Origin: a virus
DNA: 64,000 nt
IMG/VR virus record: IMGVR_UViG_3300034407_003683
Location: 33,902-97,901 of that record
Direction: 5' to 3' (one strand)
Part shown: positions 1 to 8,669 of the stretch, piece by piece
Layout of the letters: the number at the start of each line of letters is the position of its first letter
Position numbering within the stretch: the stretch's first letter is position 1
Program-made: the position numbers and the translations under genes
Notes under the pieces: generated by a model
The model's input: the letters and a program-made list of their open reading frames with translations, nothing else
The model's database searches: none
What the model was told of the DNA's origin: nothing

Positions 1-12
1 ATTAGTTAAAGT

Positions 13-20
13 TATTTATA
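13..20 (-). promoter_or_regulatory. T4-type late promoter, leftward
   Basis: TATAAATA reads on the minus strand and matches the T4 late promoter consensus. It would transcribe out of the left edge of the window. Nothing downstream is visible, so the assignment rests on the motif alone. Confidence 0.4.
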
Positions 21-30
21 AAAAAAGTTG

Positions 31-59
31 TTTACAAAACCACATAAATATGATATAAT
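31..59 (+). promoter_or_regulatory. sigma70-type early promoter of the first glycan island
   Basis: TTTACA (31-36), 17 bp, TATAAT (54-59) with extended -10 TG (TGATATAAT). It has the same architecture as the repeated minus-strand promoters between 37.7 and 59.8 kb. It sits about 30 bp before the first gene of the plus-strand cassette and is the only strong promoter seen for that operon. Confidence 0.8.
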
Positions 60-90
60 AGAGATATAATTTGAGGAAAAGGGGTATTGG

Positions 91-927
91 TTGGAACTAA
101 ATATATTATGTACATCTAAACCGTGTGATGGTCTTTTGTATTACAGCTATGAATATTGTAGTTATCTAAATTCAATTGGAATTAAAACACAATTAATTAT
201 AATTCCACATCCAGGATTTAATCAAGAAGATTACTTTAATTCAATTACATCAAAATATATCTCATATCAAAATGTAACATTTGATCCAGATAGATGGTCA
301 AATACTACACTCATTATGGGTCGAAGCATGCTGACAATTGGATATCTTAACAGAAATAGATATTCCATGGAACAATTGCTCTTACTTCATTTACTTTTTA
401 GAGATACAATTGTTGCTGTCTATTCTGAAAATCATCCAATCGAATATGAAAATGCCTTAGAGTATTTTTGTCCATACGATGTAATTGATATCTGTGACTA
501 TGATGTATATCCAAATGGTGTTGGAGAACATTTTGAAAAGAGAATTAATTTTGACATATATAAACCTATAATCAATGATATTAAATTTAAATATCTTTTC
601 AATGGAACCAATAAGAAATACTATACTGCAGCGCAAAATATTTTACATAAATATAAGTCACATGGAATTTTAGTATATGATCTAAGTGTCATTGATATAA
701 ACAACAATAATATTATAGTGCCTATGGATAATTTATTAGGTTCGTTTGAATCATACGTCTATACAAAAAATATATTGGATCCAGCTCCACGATTAATTCA
801 AGAGTGTAAACACTTTAATAAAGAAATAATTATAGAAAATTCCAATCGCGGCCTAGAAGTCTATATGAATAGGAATACTTATGAAAAAAATACTACTAGT
901 TTCTGGTTGCAGTTTTACAACAGATAA
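91..927 (+). CDS. putative glycosyltransferase-like protein (GT-B-like C-terminal end)
   Basis: The 278-residue product begins at a TTG preceded by a purine-rich ribosome site (GAGGAAAAGGGG, 73-84); no in-frame ATG lies near. I do not recognise a family with certainty. A stretch near residues 229-236 (DPAPRLIQ) followed by an EC and a strand ending in IIIEN resembles the donor-binding end of GT-B glycosyltransferases. It heads an overlapping operon of sugar-modifying enzymes and overlaps the next gene by 47 nt, which supports a role in glycan assembly. No signal peptide or membrane segment is evident. Confidence 0.5.
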   Translation: MELNILCTSKPCDGLLYYSYEYCSYLNSIGIKTQLIIIPHPGFNQEDYFNSITSKYISYQNVTFDPDRWSNTTLIMGRSMLTIGYLNRNRYSMEQLLLLHLLFRDTIVAVYSENHPIEYENALEYFCPYDVIDICDYDVYPNGVGEHFEKRINFDIYKPIINDIKFKYLFNGTNKKYYTAAQNILHKYKSHGILVYDLSVIDINNNNIIVPMDNLLGSFESYVYTKNILDPAPRLIQECKHFNKEIIIENSNRGLEVYMNRNTYEKNTTSFWLQFYNR

Positions 928-1615
928 TTTTAATTCGCTTTTTCACCCAGAAATATCATGCGCTTGGCCTAAATGGCCAAAATTGTTAGCAAATAAATTA
1001 GATATGGATTTAATCAATTTAGCTAATTCAGGTGCTGGTAATGAATACATATATAGTACTCTTATTGACAAAATATCTGAAATTAATCCAAAAAATATAG
1101 GGTTAACTATTGCAGCATGGTCACAATCACAGCGCTGTGACTATGAAATAAGAGATACTTCCCGATGGCTACATGAAAGAATTGACGAAAAAGGTGACAT
1201 ACATTATTTTGTTAGAAAAAGTTTAAGATATTATTATAGTTTTCAATTATTATGCGAAAGACTAGATATTCCATATAAGCAAATGCAAATGATAGAATTA
1301 TTTGATGATTATCTTAATGGGTTAAAAGGGTTGCCCGGAAAAAATAATGAAAGAACTATATTATATCCAAAAAATAAATCTATATCTCGAGATAAAGTGA
1401 ATGCGTCGTTTTGCACTCATTCAATATTTGACAAAATAGATGATAATATGTTTTTAGGTTGGCCAATCTTACCCGAGTTAAATGGATATAATATACAAAA
1501 CAAAGTAACAGATAACTCTAGATTAAGGCATATTTTTTCTCTTTCTGAATTAGATAGCCACCCAAATAAAAAAGGTCATGAAATGATAGCGGAATTTATA
1601 TATGAAAATCTTTAG
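881..1615 (+). CDS. SGNH/GDSL-type hydrolase-like protein
   Basis: 244 residues. Block I is GCSFT near residue 9 (putative nucleophile Ser11), an NSGAGNEY segment near residue 48 fits the block with the oxyanion Gly/Asn, and SHPNKKGHEMIA near the C-terminus supplies the His of block V. SGNH enzymes hydrolyse esters, often acetyl groups on carbohydrates, or act as O-acetyl transferases. Its place between a glycosyltransferase-like gene and a carbamoyltransferase suggests editing of an acyl group on a glycan (inference). It starts inside the previous gene and ends inside the next, so translation is probably coupled. Confidence 0.7.
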   Translation: MKKILLVSGCSFTTDNFNSLFHPEISCAWPKWPKLLANKLDMDLINLANSGAGNEYIYSTLIDKISEINPKNIGLTIAAWSQSQRCDYEIRDTSRWLHERIDEKGDIHYFVRKSLRYYYSFQLLCERLDIPYKQMQMIELFDDYLNGLKGLPGKNNERTILYPKNKSISRDKVNASFCTHSIFDKIDDNMFLGWPILPELNGYNIQNKVTDNSRLRHIFSLSELDSHPNKKGHEMIAEFIYENL

Positions 1616-3086
1616 CGCAGCTCTTAATTCACATGATCATAATACATATGATGGTGTCTTGCACAAACAAATGGAGAGATATACTCGCTTTAAGCATAAT
1701 ATCCCATACCATTTTGATGCGTATGATATACATCCAGTTGAAACAAGGCAAAATAAATACGATTATACTTTAATTAATGATTTTTATAAAGAACATTTTC
1801 TTTCTCAATATAAATTATTAGCTTTTACTTTTACTACAAATGCCCTTTCTAAATTAAAAAGTCATAATATACATCAAAACTTTATAAACTTTAAACCAAA
1901 AAACATATGGGACTACTGTAAAATTGATAATCAATATTATATTGACCATCATCAATCTCATGCAACATATGCATACTTGAGTTCTGGTTATAATGAGTCT
2001 GATATATTAGCAATTGACGGTAATGGATCTAATTTTAAATGCATCTTTATTGATAAATTTGGTAATATTACAGATTTATCTAATAAATTACCTATCGGTC
2101 TAATATGGAATTTTATATCATATAATTGTGGGTTCGGTTATCTCAATGCGGGAAAGGTGATGGGGTTGGTAGCATATGGTGAATATAATAACTTACACAA
2201 TTCTCTTTTTAATATAATGGTGACTGATATGGATAATAGTAAAAGTGATTATAAAGATTATTTAAAAAATGAGAATAAATTAGATTTAGCATTTACTTTA
2301 CAAAAATTTACAATGGAACAAGTGTTCAAATATGTATTATCTCTTAAAACTTCAGATAATATATGTATAGCTGGTGGTGTTGCATATAATGGCTATATGA
2401 ATGAAGAGTTTACAAAGCATTATAGAAACGTACATGTACCTCCGGCATGTGGGGATGAGGGACAATCACTTGGGGCTTATATGCACGCCGACTATATTTT
2501 AAATAATAATATCCATGTACCTGAAACATATGCTGGACAAGAGTATAAATTTGATGAAGGAGACCCAATTACACCTAGAGAAGTTGGTCAAGCAATTGCT
2601 GATGGAAAAATTATAGGATGGTTTAATGGTAAATCTGAATCAGGAAATAGAGCTTTAGGTAATCGTAGTATTCTTGCTGATCCTCGTAATGCTCATATAA
2701 AAGATATTATTAATGAAACAATAAAAGAAAGAGAAGATTTTAGACCATTTGCGCCTGCAGTATTGGAACAACACTATAAAGATTATTTTAATACAAATCA
2801 ACCTAGCCCATATATGTCGCGTATTGTGCCAGTTAAATCAGATAAGATACCTGGTGTGACTCATATAGATAATACTGCTAGGATACAAACGGTAAATAGA
2901 AAACAGAACGAAAAATTTTATGATGTAATACATGGATTTTATCAAGCAACTGGAATTCCTATGGTATTGAATACAAGTTTTAACTGTAAAGAACCAATAG
3001 TTGAAACACCAGAAGATGCAATAAGAACATTTAAAAGAACTAAGTTGGATATGGTAGTGATTAATGGAAGAGCATTAAAGAAATGA
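1602..3086 (+). CDS. NodU/TobZ/CmcH-family O-carbamoyltransferase
   Basis: 494 residues. Members of this family transfer carbamoyl from carbamoyl phosphate, through carbamoyl-AMP, to a sugar or antibiotic hydroxyl. The Kae1-like metal-binding motif HHQSH is at residues 116-120, followed by AIDGNGS (about 137), GGVAYNG, GDEGQSLGA, and a YrdC-type C-terminal part with SGNRALGNRSILADPR, FRPFAPAVL and LNTSFNCKEPIV. The protein is shorter than the usual 550-600 residues because the N-terminal segment is compressed, but the catalytic motifs are present. It overlaps the preceding hydrolase gene by 14 nt and the next gene by 4 nt. The acceptor is probably a phage- or host-derived glycan. Confidence 0.9.
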   Translation: MKIFSAALNSHDHNTYDGVLHKQMERYTRFKHNIPYHFDAYDIHPVETRQNKYDYTLINDFYKEHFLSQYKLLAFTFTTNALSKLKSHNIHQNFINFKPKNIWDYCKIDNQYYIDHHQSHATYAYLSSGYNESDILAIDGNGSNFKCIFIDKFGNITDLSNKLPIGLIWNFISYNCGFGYLNAGKVMGLVAYGEYNNLHNSLFNIMVTDMDNSKSDYKDYLKNENKLDLAFTLQKFTMEQVFKYVLSLKTSDNICIAGGVAYNGYMNEEFTKHYRNVHVPPACGDEGQSLGAYMHADYILNNNIHVPETYAGQEYKFDEGDPITPREVGQAIADGKIIGWFNGKSESGNRALGNRSILADPRNAHIKDIINETIKEREDFRPFAPAVLEQHYKDYFNTNQPSPYMSRIVPVKSDKIPGVTHIDNTARIQTVNRKQNEKFYDVIHGFYQATGIPMVLNTSFNCKEPIVETPEDAIRTFKRTKLDMVVINGRALKK

Positions 3087-3409
3087 AATATATAAATCCA
3101 CAATGCGTAAGCTTCTCTTATAATGAAAATGGAAAAAAAATATACAAATCTCCATACGGATGGTGTAAAGGTATTGCTTACTGTACTGATGGATTTTTAT
3201 TACCATGTTGTTGGTGTGATCAAACAAATCTTTATGAAGATTTTAAAAATTTAGGTTTTTATAATGAAAATTTAAAATTAGAAAATAATGATAGTATAGA
3301 AGATATATTACTTTCAGAAACATGGAAAAATTTTATCCATGTTATATTAAGCACTCCCCATTTAGCCCCTCGAGTTTGTAAAAAGAAATGTGGTATATAT
3401 GAGGGATAA
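3083..3409 (+). CDS. stand-alone SPASM/twitch-like Fe-S protein
   Basis: 108 residues with clustered cysteines (C28, C34, C42, C43, C45 and C99, C103). The segment GIAYCTDGFLLPCCWCDQ and the C-terminal CKKKC resemble auxiliary iron-sulfur SPASM/twitch domains, which normally follow a radical SAM core in one chain. Here the domain is its own gene, and a radical SAM core is encoded immediately downstream with 20 nt overlap. The likely role is substrate or cluster partner of that enzyme (inference). It starts 4 nt inside the carbamoyltransferase gene. Confidence 0.6.
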   Translation: MKYINPQCVSFSYNENGKKIYKSPYGWCKGIAYCTDGFLLPCCWCDQTNLYEDFKNLGFYNENLKLENNDSIEDILLSETWKNFIHVILSTPHLAPRVCKKKCGIYEG

Positions 3410-4061
3410 TGATTATTATCGATATATGCTACATCAAAAAGAAAATGCTAGCATTAATATTGATACGTCTAATAAGTGCATTCTAGAATGTCCTGGTTGC
3501 CAACGAAATGATTTAAGAAATAAAGATAAAATAAAAAATGGCAATATTATGCCTATATCTGATTTTATAAAAATTGTAGAATATTACGATAATATAAACT
3601 TATGCGGTCAAATATCAGATCCAGTTTATTATAGACATTTTAATGAATTTTTAGATATTACAAAAGAATATCCGACTAAAACTTTTAAAATAGCCACCGC
3701 GGCTCATCAAAAAAATTTACAATGGTATAAAAATGCATTTAATAGACATAATAATAATGTTCAATGGATTTTTGGTTTAGACGGTTTACCCAATACTAGT
3801 TTTTTATATAGAATAAAACAGAATAGTCAATTAATATTTGATGCCATGATATTAGGCACAAAATTAAATAAAAAAATTTCATGGCAATTTATAGTTTTTG
3901 ATTATAATAAACATCAAATTGAAGAAGCAAAAAAGATAGCAAAGGAAAATGATATAAGATTTATATTAACAATATCTGATAGAAATAGAAATAGATCAGA
4001 TAGTCCAGAAGAATATAAAAAAAAATATAAGATAAAAAATACAAAAAGAATTATAACATGA
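3399..4061 (+). CDS. short radical SAM protein (core domain)
   Basis: About 220 residues. The CX3CX2C motif CILECPGC is near residues 27-34 and would bind the [4Fe-4S] cluster that cleaves S-adenosylmethionine. The ATG at 3399 is preferred; a GTG at 3390 is an alternative that adds three residues. The chain ends after the partial TIM barrel and has no auxiliary cysteines of its own; the upstream 108-residue protein carries them. Probable role: radical modification of a sugar or peptide in the glycan cassette. The substrate cannot be read from sequence. Confidence 0.75.
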   Translation: MRDNDYYRYMLHQKENASINIDTSNKCILECPGCQRNDLRNKDKIKNGNIMPISDFIKIVEYYDNINLCGQISDPVYYRHFNEFLDITKEYPTKTFKIATAAHQKNLQWYKNAFNRHNNNVQWIFGLDGLPNTSFLYRIKQNSQLIFDAMILGTKLNKKISWQFIVFDYNKHQIEEAKKIAKENDIRFILTISDRNRNRSDSPEEYKKKYKIKNTKRIIT

Positions 4062-4762
4062 ATATTATATGTGTTAAATGGGGTGATAAGTTTAATCATG
4101 AGCATGTTAATAGGCTCTATAAGATGATACTTAAAAATATAAAAGATGATTTTACATTTGTGTGTTACACAGAAAATCCAAATAATCTACACCCGGATAT
4201 TAAAACTATTCCACTTGATCTCAATTTAAATCTAGAAAATTGGTGGTGGAAACTTACACTCTTTAAACATAAAACGGATGAAGTTAATATCTTTTTTGAT
4301 CTTGATGTAGTAATTCAAAATGATATTACACATCTTAAAGATCTTTGTGTAGAAGATATGTTGTATATGATAAAAGCATATTGGAAAACATATCCTTTAA
4401 CTGAATTTGATACCAATCTAAACTCTTCTGTTATGATATGGAAAGGTGATTTATCTGATCTTTGGATTAAATTTGAAAAAGATCAAGATTATTATATGCT
4501 CAAATATAATGGTATAGATTCTTATTTAGATCATGATCAACATGATAAACTACTTTACATTCCGAAAGGTGAAGTTTATTCTAGGTTATATGGTATAGAT
4601 GAGAATAACTATTGGAAAGTTGGCACAGAATTTAAAAATTATTTCTATTCAGAAAAATATAATATATGCATTTTTAATGGTTGGCGTAGGAAAACCGATA
4701 AGATTAATAACAAATATTTACTAGATAATAATGGATACGAAGGCTTTGAACAATATTATTGA
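4058..4762 (+). CDS. GT-A type glycosyltransferase
   Basis: 234 residues. The nucleotide-sugar/metal motif FFDLDVVIQND (DxD) lies near residue 80 after a GT8-like N-terminal region (NIICVKWGDKF). The WWWKLTLFKH stretch just before it is typical of phage and host enzymes that track a sugar donor. It starts 4 nt inside the radical SAM gene and overlaps the next gene by 32 nt. Donor and acceptor are unknown. Confidence 0.75.
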   Translation: MNIICVKWGDKFNHEHVNRLYKMILKNIKDDFTFVCYTENPNNLHPDIKTIPLDLNLNLENWWWKLTLFKHKTDEVNIFFDLDVVIQNDITHLKDLCVEDMLYMIKAYWKTYPLTEFDTNLNSSVMIWKGDLSDLWIKFEKDQDYYMLKYNGIDSYLDHDQHDKLLYIPKGEVYSRLYGIDENNYWKVGTEFKNYFYSEKYNICIFNGWRRKTDKINNKYLLDNNGYEGFEQYY

Positions 4763-5363
4763 TCCAATATATTGGAAAGTTTTATGGAATGCTGCTAATG
4801 CAGGCTACGACATGAAACAAATGCTTGACAGTTTGTCTCCTAATCAAATTAAATCTAAAGTATGGTTAGTTGAAATGTTAAGTATATGTGCAATAAAAAA
4901 TCCATCTATTCAATTATATGGTGGGTGGAATGGATTTCCTCTTATTGACTTGTTAAGAGAAGAATTCAAAATTTCATTATTAGAAAATATTGATTTAGAT
5001 GAATCAGCGCTGAAGGTCTATAAAAATTTTATTAACAAAAAACAACTCAAAACTAGTGTATATAGAGCAAGACATGGAGATGCGTGTGAGCCATATAAAG
5101 TTGATAAGGAAATAGATATTGTAATTAATACTTCATCTGAACATATGCCAGATTTACCAGAACTTATAAAAAGTAAAAACTATAAAAAATCTTGTATATT
5201 TGCGTTACAGAGTAATAATATGTTTTACGTTAAAGATCATATTAATTGTGTAAATAGTAAAGAAGAATTAGAAACAAAATCTAAATTATCTAGAATATTG
5301 TATTCTGGTACATATGTAATGCCAAATGGATATGAAAGATATATGGTAATAGGCAATGTCTAA
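4731..5363 (+). CDS. class I SAM-dependent methyltransferase-like protein
   Basis: 210 residues. A glycine-rich strand-loop (LYGGWNGFPLIDLL) is followed by an acidic strand (LLENIDLDESAL) and the segment IDIVINTSSEHMPDL, then FALQSNNMF and HINCVNS. This order matches a methyltransferase family common in T4-like marine phages. The substrate is not known; the operon position suggests a glycan or small molecule. It overlaps the neighbouring genes on both sides (32 nt and 8 nt). Confidence 0.65.
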   Translation: MDTKALNNIIDPIYWKVLWNAANAGYDMKQMLDSLSPNQIKSKVWLVEMLSICAIKNPSIQLYGGWNGFPLIDLLREEFKISLLENIDLDESALKVYKNFINKKQLKTSVYRARHGDACEPYKVDKEIDIVINTSSEHMPDLPELIKSKNYKKSCIFALQSNNMFYVKDHINCVNSKEELETKSKLSRILYSGTYVMPNGYERYMVIGNV

Positions 5364-6261
5364 AGTTATTTTTAGTTTATATATTGACATCCCGGAAAAT
5401 GAATTAGACGAACAGTCTGCTCATTGGGGATCAAACATATCAAAAACTCTTCATACGAAAATACAATTAAAAGATAATTATAAATGGCTTATAGAGTCTC
5501 AACAAAGATATGCCAACTATATTGGTGTTGAGTATAAACACTATACATATGATTCTGCTTATATAAAATATAAAGAATGGTTTAATTTAAATTATCCAGA
5601 GGTTACGTCATATAACATTGTTAATTTTTATAAACTTAAATTATTATATAATTTAGCAAAAGACTATGATGAAATATTATATCTAGATCTAGATGTTATT
5701 CCAGTTTCAACCGATAACTTTTTTAAAACTTGGGATTTATCACAAGGTATTGCTATTATGAGTGGTACAGCAGAAAGTCAAAAAGATATTGAAACTGATA
5801 ATAGAGAACTTTTAAGAATTAAATATACGAATAATAGTAATAGATCGCCAATCGCAAAGTATTGGAATGCAAAAGCTATGCTTTTAGAAAAAGGATATAC
5901 ATGTGAATCAACAGTATTTAATACTGGAATTGTTGGAGCATCTCAAAAATGGCTTAAAGCTTTAGACTATTTTGGTGACTTTAGAAATATAATAGATTAT
6001 ATGACGCAGCTAAAAACAGATGATGGATTTTATCCAGAACAGATTCAAAGCTTATTTGGATATGATAATGAAACAATATGGGCATACAAAACACTAAGTA
6101 AAGATGTACCATGGCAAAAGCTAACACCAGATTGGCATTGTTTTATGGATAAATGGAGTTATATTCCATCAAATACTAAACTAGTTCATTGTATCAATAA
6201 AGATTTTAAGTATGTAAGAGATTGGTATGAAAAGAATAATATTCTCAATCTTTTCAAATAA
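5356..6261 (+). CDS. GT-A type glycosyltransferase
   Basis: 301 residues. The motif YLDLDVIPVS near residue 113 is the DxD nucleotide-sugar site, and FNTGIVGAS near residue 192 is the usual acceptor-side loop of this fold. It is related to the next gene product (YFDLDVIPNT, INTGIIGGN), so the pair probably arose by duplication. They overlap by 35 nt. Confidence 0.75.
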   Translation: MSKVIFSLYIDIPENELDEQSAHWGSNISKTLHTKIQLKDNYKWLIESQQRYANYIGVEYKHYTYDSAYIKYKEWFNLNYPEVTSYNIVNFYKLKLLYNLAKDYDEILYLDLDVIPVSTDNFFKTWDLSQGIAIMSGTAESQKDIETDNRELLRIKYTNNSNRSPIAKYWNAKAMLLEKGYTCESTVFNTGIVGASQKWLKALDYFGDFRNIIDYMTQLKTDDGFYPEQIQSLFGYDNETIWAYKTLSKDVPWQKLTPDWHCFMDKWSYIPSNTKLVHCINKDFKYVRDWYEKNNILNLFK

Positions 6262-7003
6262 AGTAGAGAAAAATCACCAGTCAACCGGCGATTTTAAAAT
6301 ATCTCAATTTATAAAATATAAAGATTCTTTAGTTAAATCGCAAAAGGCGTATGCACAAATTTGTAATGCTGATTACGAATTATTTGAAGTATCAGAAACG
6401 CTGTATGATAAAATTCAATTTGACAAACTTTATAAAATGGAAGAGTTAACTCAATATTATGATGAAGTTCTTTATTTTGATTTAGATGTCATTCCTAATA
6501 CAAATGAAAGTTTTTTTAAATCTAATGATTTAAATTCCATTTGTGCATATTCATTTGAAAGAACGTTACAATCAAATGTTCTACAAAGAAAAATATCAGA
6601 AAATGATTTTGATAAAATGAATGTATTTTCAAAAGGCTGTTGTAAAAAATCTATGCTATTACTTGAAGACATAAATTCTGATTATAAAGTAATTAACACA
6701 GGTATTATTGGAGGTAATAAATACTCTATAGATGCTTTATCATTTGATAAGCGATTAGAAAGTACCTATGATATTTACAATCAAACAATTACTGATAATC
6801 TTTATCCTATAGAAATTTCTAGAAACTGGAGACCTAATAATGAAGTGTTTATTACATATATGATAGAAAAATACAAAGTTCCATTTATTAATATTGGTAT
6901 TCAGTGGAATTTTATAATTGACGATATATATCCAAATGTCTCAGAAGCGGGTAAATTAATACATGTAGTGCATAAGGATTTTGGTAAAATATATGACAAA
7001 TAA
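6227..7003 (+). CDS. GT-A type glycosyltransferase, paralogue of the previous gene
   Basis: 258 residues with YFDLDVIPNT near residue 83 and VINTGIIGGN near residue 154. The same motifs in the same order are in the upstream product. The C-terminal LIHVVHKDF matches LVHCINKDF upstream. The start ATG at 6227 lies inside the upstream gene, consistent with coupled translation. Confidence 0.75.
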   Translation: MKRIIFSIFSNKVEKNHQSTGDFKISQFIKYKDSLVKSQKAYAQICNADYELFEVSETLYDKIQFDKLYKMEELTQYYDEVLYFDLDVIPNTNESFFKSNDLNSICAYSFERTLQSNVLQRKISENDFDKMNVFSKGCCKKSMLLLEDINSDYKVINTGIIGGNKYSIDALSFDKRLESTYDIYNQTITDNLYPIEISRNWRPNNEVFITYMIEKYKVPFINIGIQWNFIIDDIYPNVSEAGKLIHVVHKDFGKIYDK

Positions 7004-8201
7004 AAGAATAAAAAAACTTGAAACTATAGCAGATATCGTTTCAAAATTACCCTCTTATTGTTCTGCTGCATTTACTGAAATGTATGTAGACAATAATGGT
7101 CAATATAGATTATGCTGTCATGCTAAACCAAATCCAGTACTTAAACAATATACTAGTGATTCCATTTTACCATTTGAATATTTTTTATCAAAAGAAATGG
7201 AAAATATTCGTGACTCAATGCTTGAAGGAAAACATATCCCAGATTGTGAAAAATGTAATTTGTTGGAAAAATATGGAAAATATTCATATAGACATAAATA
7301 CATTGCGCGAGACGGGTTTATAACAGATATACAAGAAAAAACAATTAATCTAAAATTAAGAATTTCAGGATCATTCTGTAACCTTGCATGCTATATGTGC
7401 AATCCAGTAAATTCTACTACAAAGAGAAATGAATTAAATAAAATATTTGACATTGATAATACATTAAATGTATTTACTACAGGTATGAAAAATGCTAAAA
7501 GTGTTAAACATGCGCAGTGGAATGATATTGTAACTAATATATTAGAAAATATTCACCTCATTAAAATAATTCATATGACTGGTGGGGAAACTTTACAACT
7601 TCCTAAATATTGGGAATTTTTGGATCTTATTCCAGATAAACATGCAAAGGAATTAATACTTACACATGATACTAATTTAACAAAGATTACATATAATAAT
7701 CGCCATGTTTCAGATAATGCAAAGAGATTTAAATCATTTAATTTAAGTATTTCATGTGATCATATATTAGATAAATTATCTTGGATCAGATATCCAATTA
7801 ACGTAGAAGAATTTGAGAATAATTTACAAGAAATAATATTAGATAAGAATATTAATAAAAACATTAATTGTACGGTTTCAATATTAAATATTGATGACTT
7901 ATTTGAAATTAGAGACTACTATAAAAATAAATTTAAAGTTGATGTTTTATTTGAATGTATGGTTGTAAGCCCAAAAGAATTATCAATTTCTAATTTGCCA
8001 GAAAAACTTAAAGATGTATATAAAGAAAAATATAAAAATGATTTTGAATTTATATTAGCAGAGCTTAATAAACCAGCAGATCTAAAATTATTTGATAAAG
8101 GTCTAAAGTACTGTGATAAATTGTCAGCTCACCGACAATTTAATTTTAGAGTTCTATGGAAAGATTGGCTAGAAAAAGTTACGACTTATAAAGATCAATA
8201 G
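6993..8201 (+). CDS. radical SAM protein with N-terminal twitch/SPASM-like cysteines
   Basis: About 402 residues from the ATG at 6993 (a TTG at 6981 would add four). The radical SAM motif CNLACYMC is at residues 129-136. Cysteines at 23, 41, 42, 85 and 88 precede it and resemble a twitch auxiliary cluster site placed N-terminal to the core. TGGETLQLPKYWEFLD follows, as in this family. Such twitch-type radical SAM proteins are frequent in T4-like marine phages, but their reaction is unknown. It is the last gene of the plus-strand cassette. Its 3' end overlaps the convergent minus-strand gene by 23 nt with no visible terminator. Confidence 0.8.
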   Translation: MTNKRIKKLETIADIVSKLPSYCSAAFTEMYVDNNGQYRLCCHAKPNPVLKQYTSDSILPFEYFLSKEMENIRDSMLEGKHIPDCEKCNLLEKYGKYSYRHKYIARDGFITDIQEKTINLKLRISGSFCNLACYMCNPVNSTTKRNELNKIFDIDNTLNVFTTGMKNAKSVKHAQWNDIVTNILENIHLIKIIHMTGGETLQLPKYWEFLDLIPDKHAKELILTHDTNLTKITYNNRHVSDNAKRFKSFNLSISCDHILDKLSWIRYPINVEEFENNLQEIILDKNINKNINCTVSILNIDDLFEIRDYYKNKFKVDVLFECMVVSPKELSISNLPEKLKDVYKEKYKNDFEFILAELNKPADLKLFDKGLKYCDKLSAHRQFNFRVLWKDWLEKVTTYKDQ

Positions 8202-8667
8202 CAACTGACAGCGCTTCAATTAAATTATGTGCTTTTCTTAATTTAGTTTTTGCTTCTTTGTCTTCAGAGTCTTTTACAAAATCTAATTCAAATAATTTAA
8301 GTTTAAACATAAAAAGTTTTTCTTTATCTCTTTTAGAATCAAATTTTTTAAAAATATATTCTGCCAATATTTCGTGCAATGCGCTATCAATATCATTAAT
8401 ATCATAAATCATACCGCGTTCTTTAGCAACTCTGATTACTTGATTTTCATATGCTTCTACTTGATCACGAATATGCTTATAAGTTAATTCATGAAGTGTA
8501 TCAATGTCAATGTACTCGAGCAACTTTTGCCAATTAGGATCACCTTCTTCAGCATTAATGACTATTTCAATTGTCTCATCTGCATTTCCCCAATACGAAG
8601 TAACAATAGTTCTTTCATTATTTGAAAAGTGTGCAGTTAAAAATTCATATTTATTTGTATCAATCAT
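8179..8667 (-). CDS. conserved hypothetical protein at the end of the structural operon
   Basis: 162 residues, acidic, mostly helical in appearance. I do not recognise a domain. It is the last gene of the minus-strand structural run and follows the 355-residue virion protein by 2 nt, so it is probably co-expressed late. The 3' end runs 23 nt into the convergent radical SAM gene. Confidence 0.6.
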   Translation of the reverse strand: MIDTNKYEFLTAHFSNNERTIVTSYWGNADETIEIVINAEEGDPNWQKLLEYIDIDTLHELTYKHIRDQVEAYENQVIRVAKERGMIYDINDIDSALHEILAEYIFKKFDSKRDKEKLFMFKLKLFELDFVKDSEDKEAKTKLRKAHNLIEALSVAIDLYKS

Positions 8668-8669
8668 CT

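Noticed and set aside
7096-7323. Short plus-strand frame inside the radical SAM gene
   Set aside because: It lies wholly within the radical SAM reading frame in another phase and has no motif.
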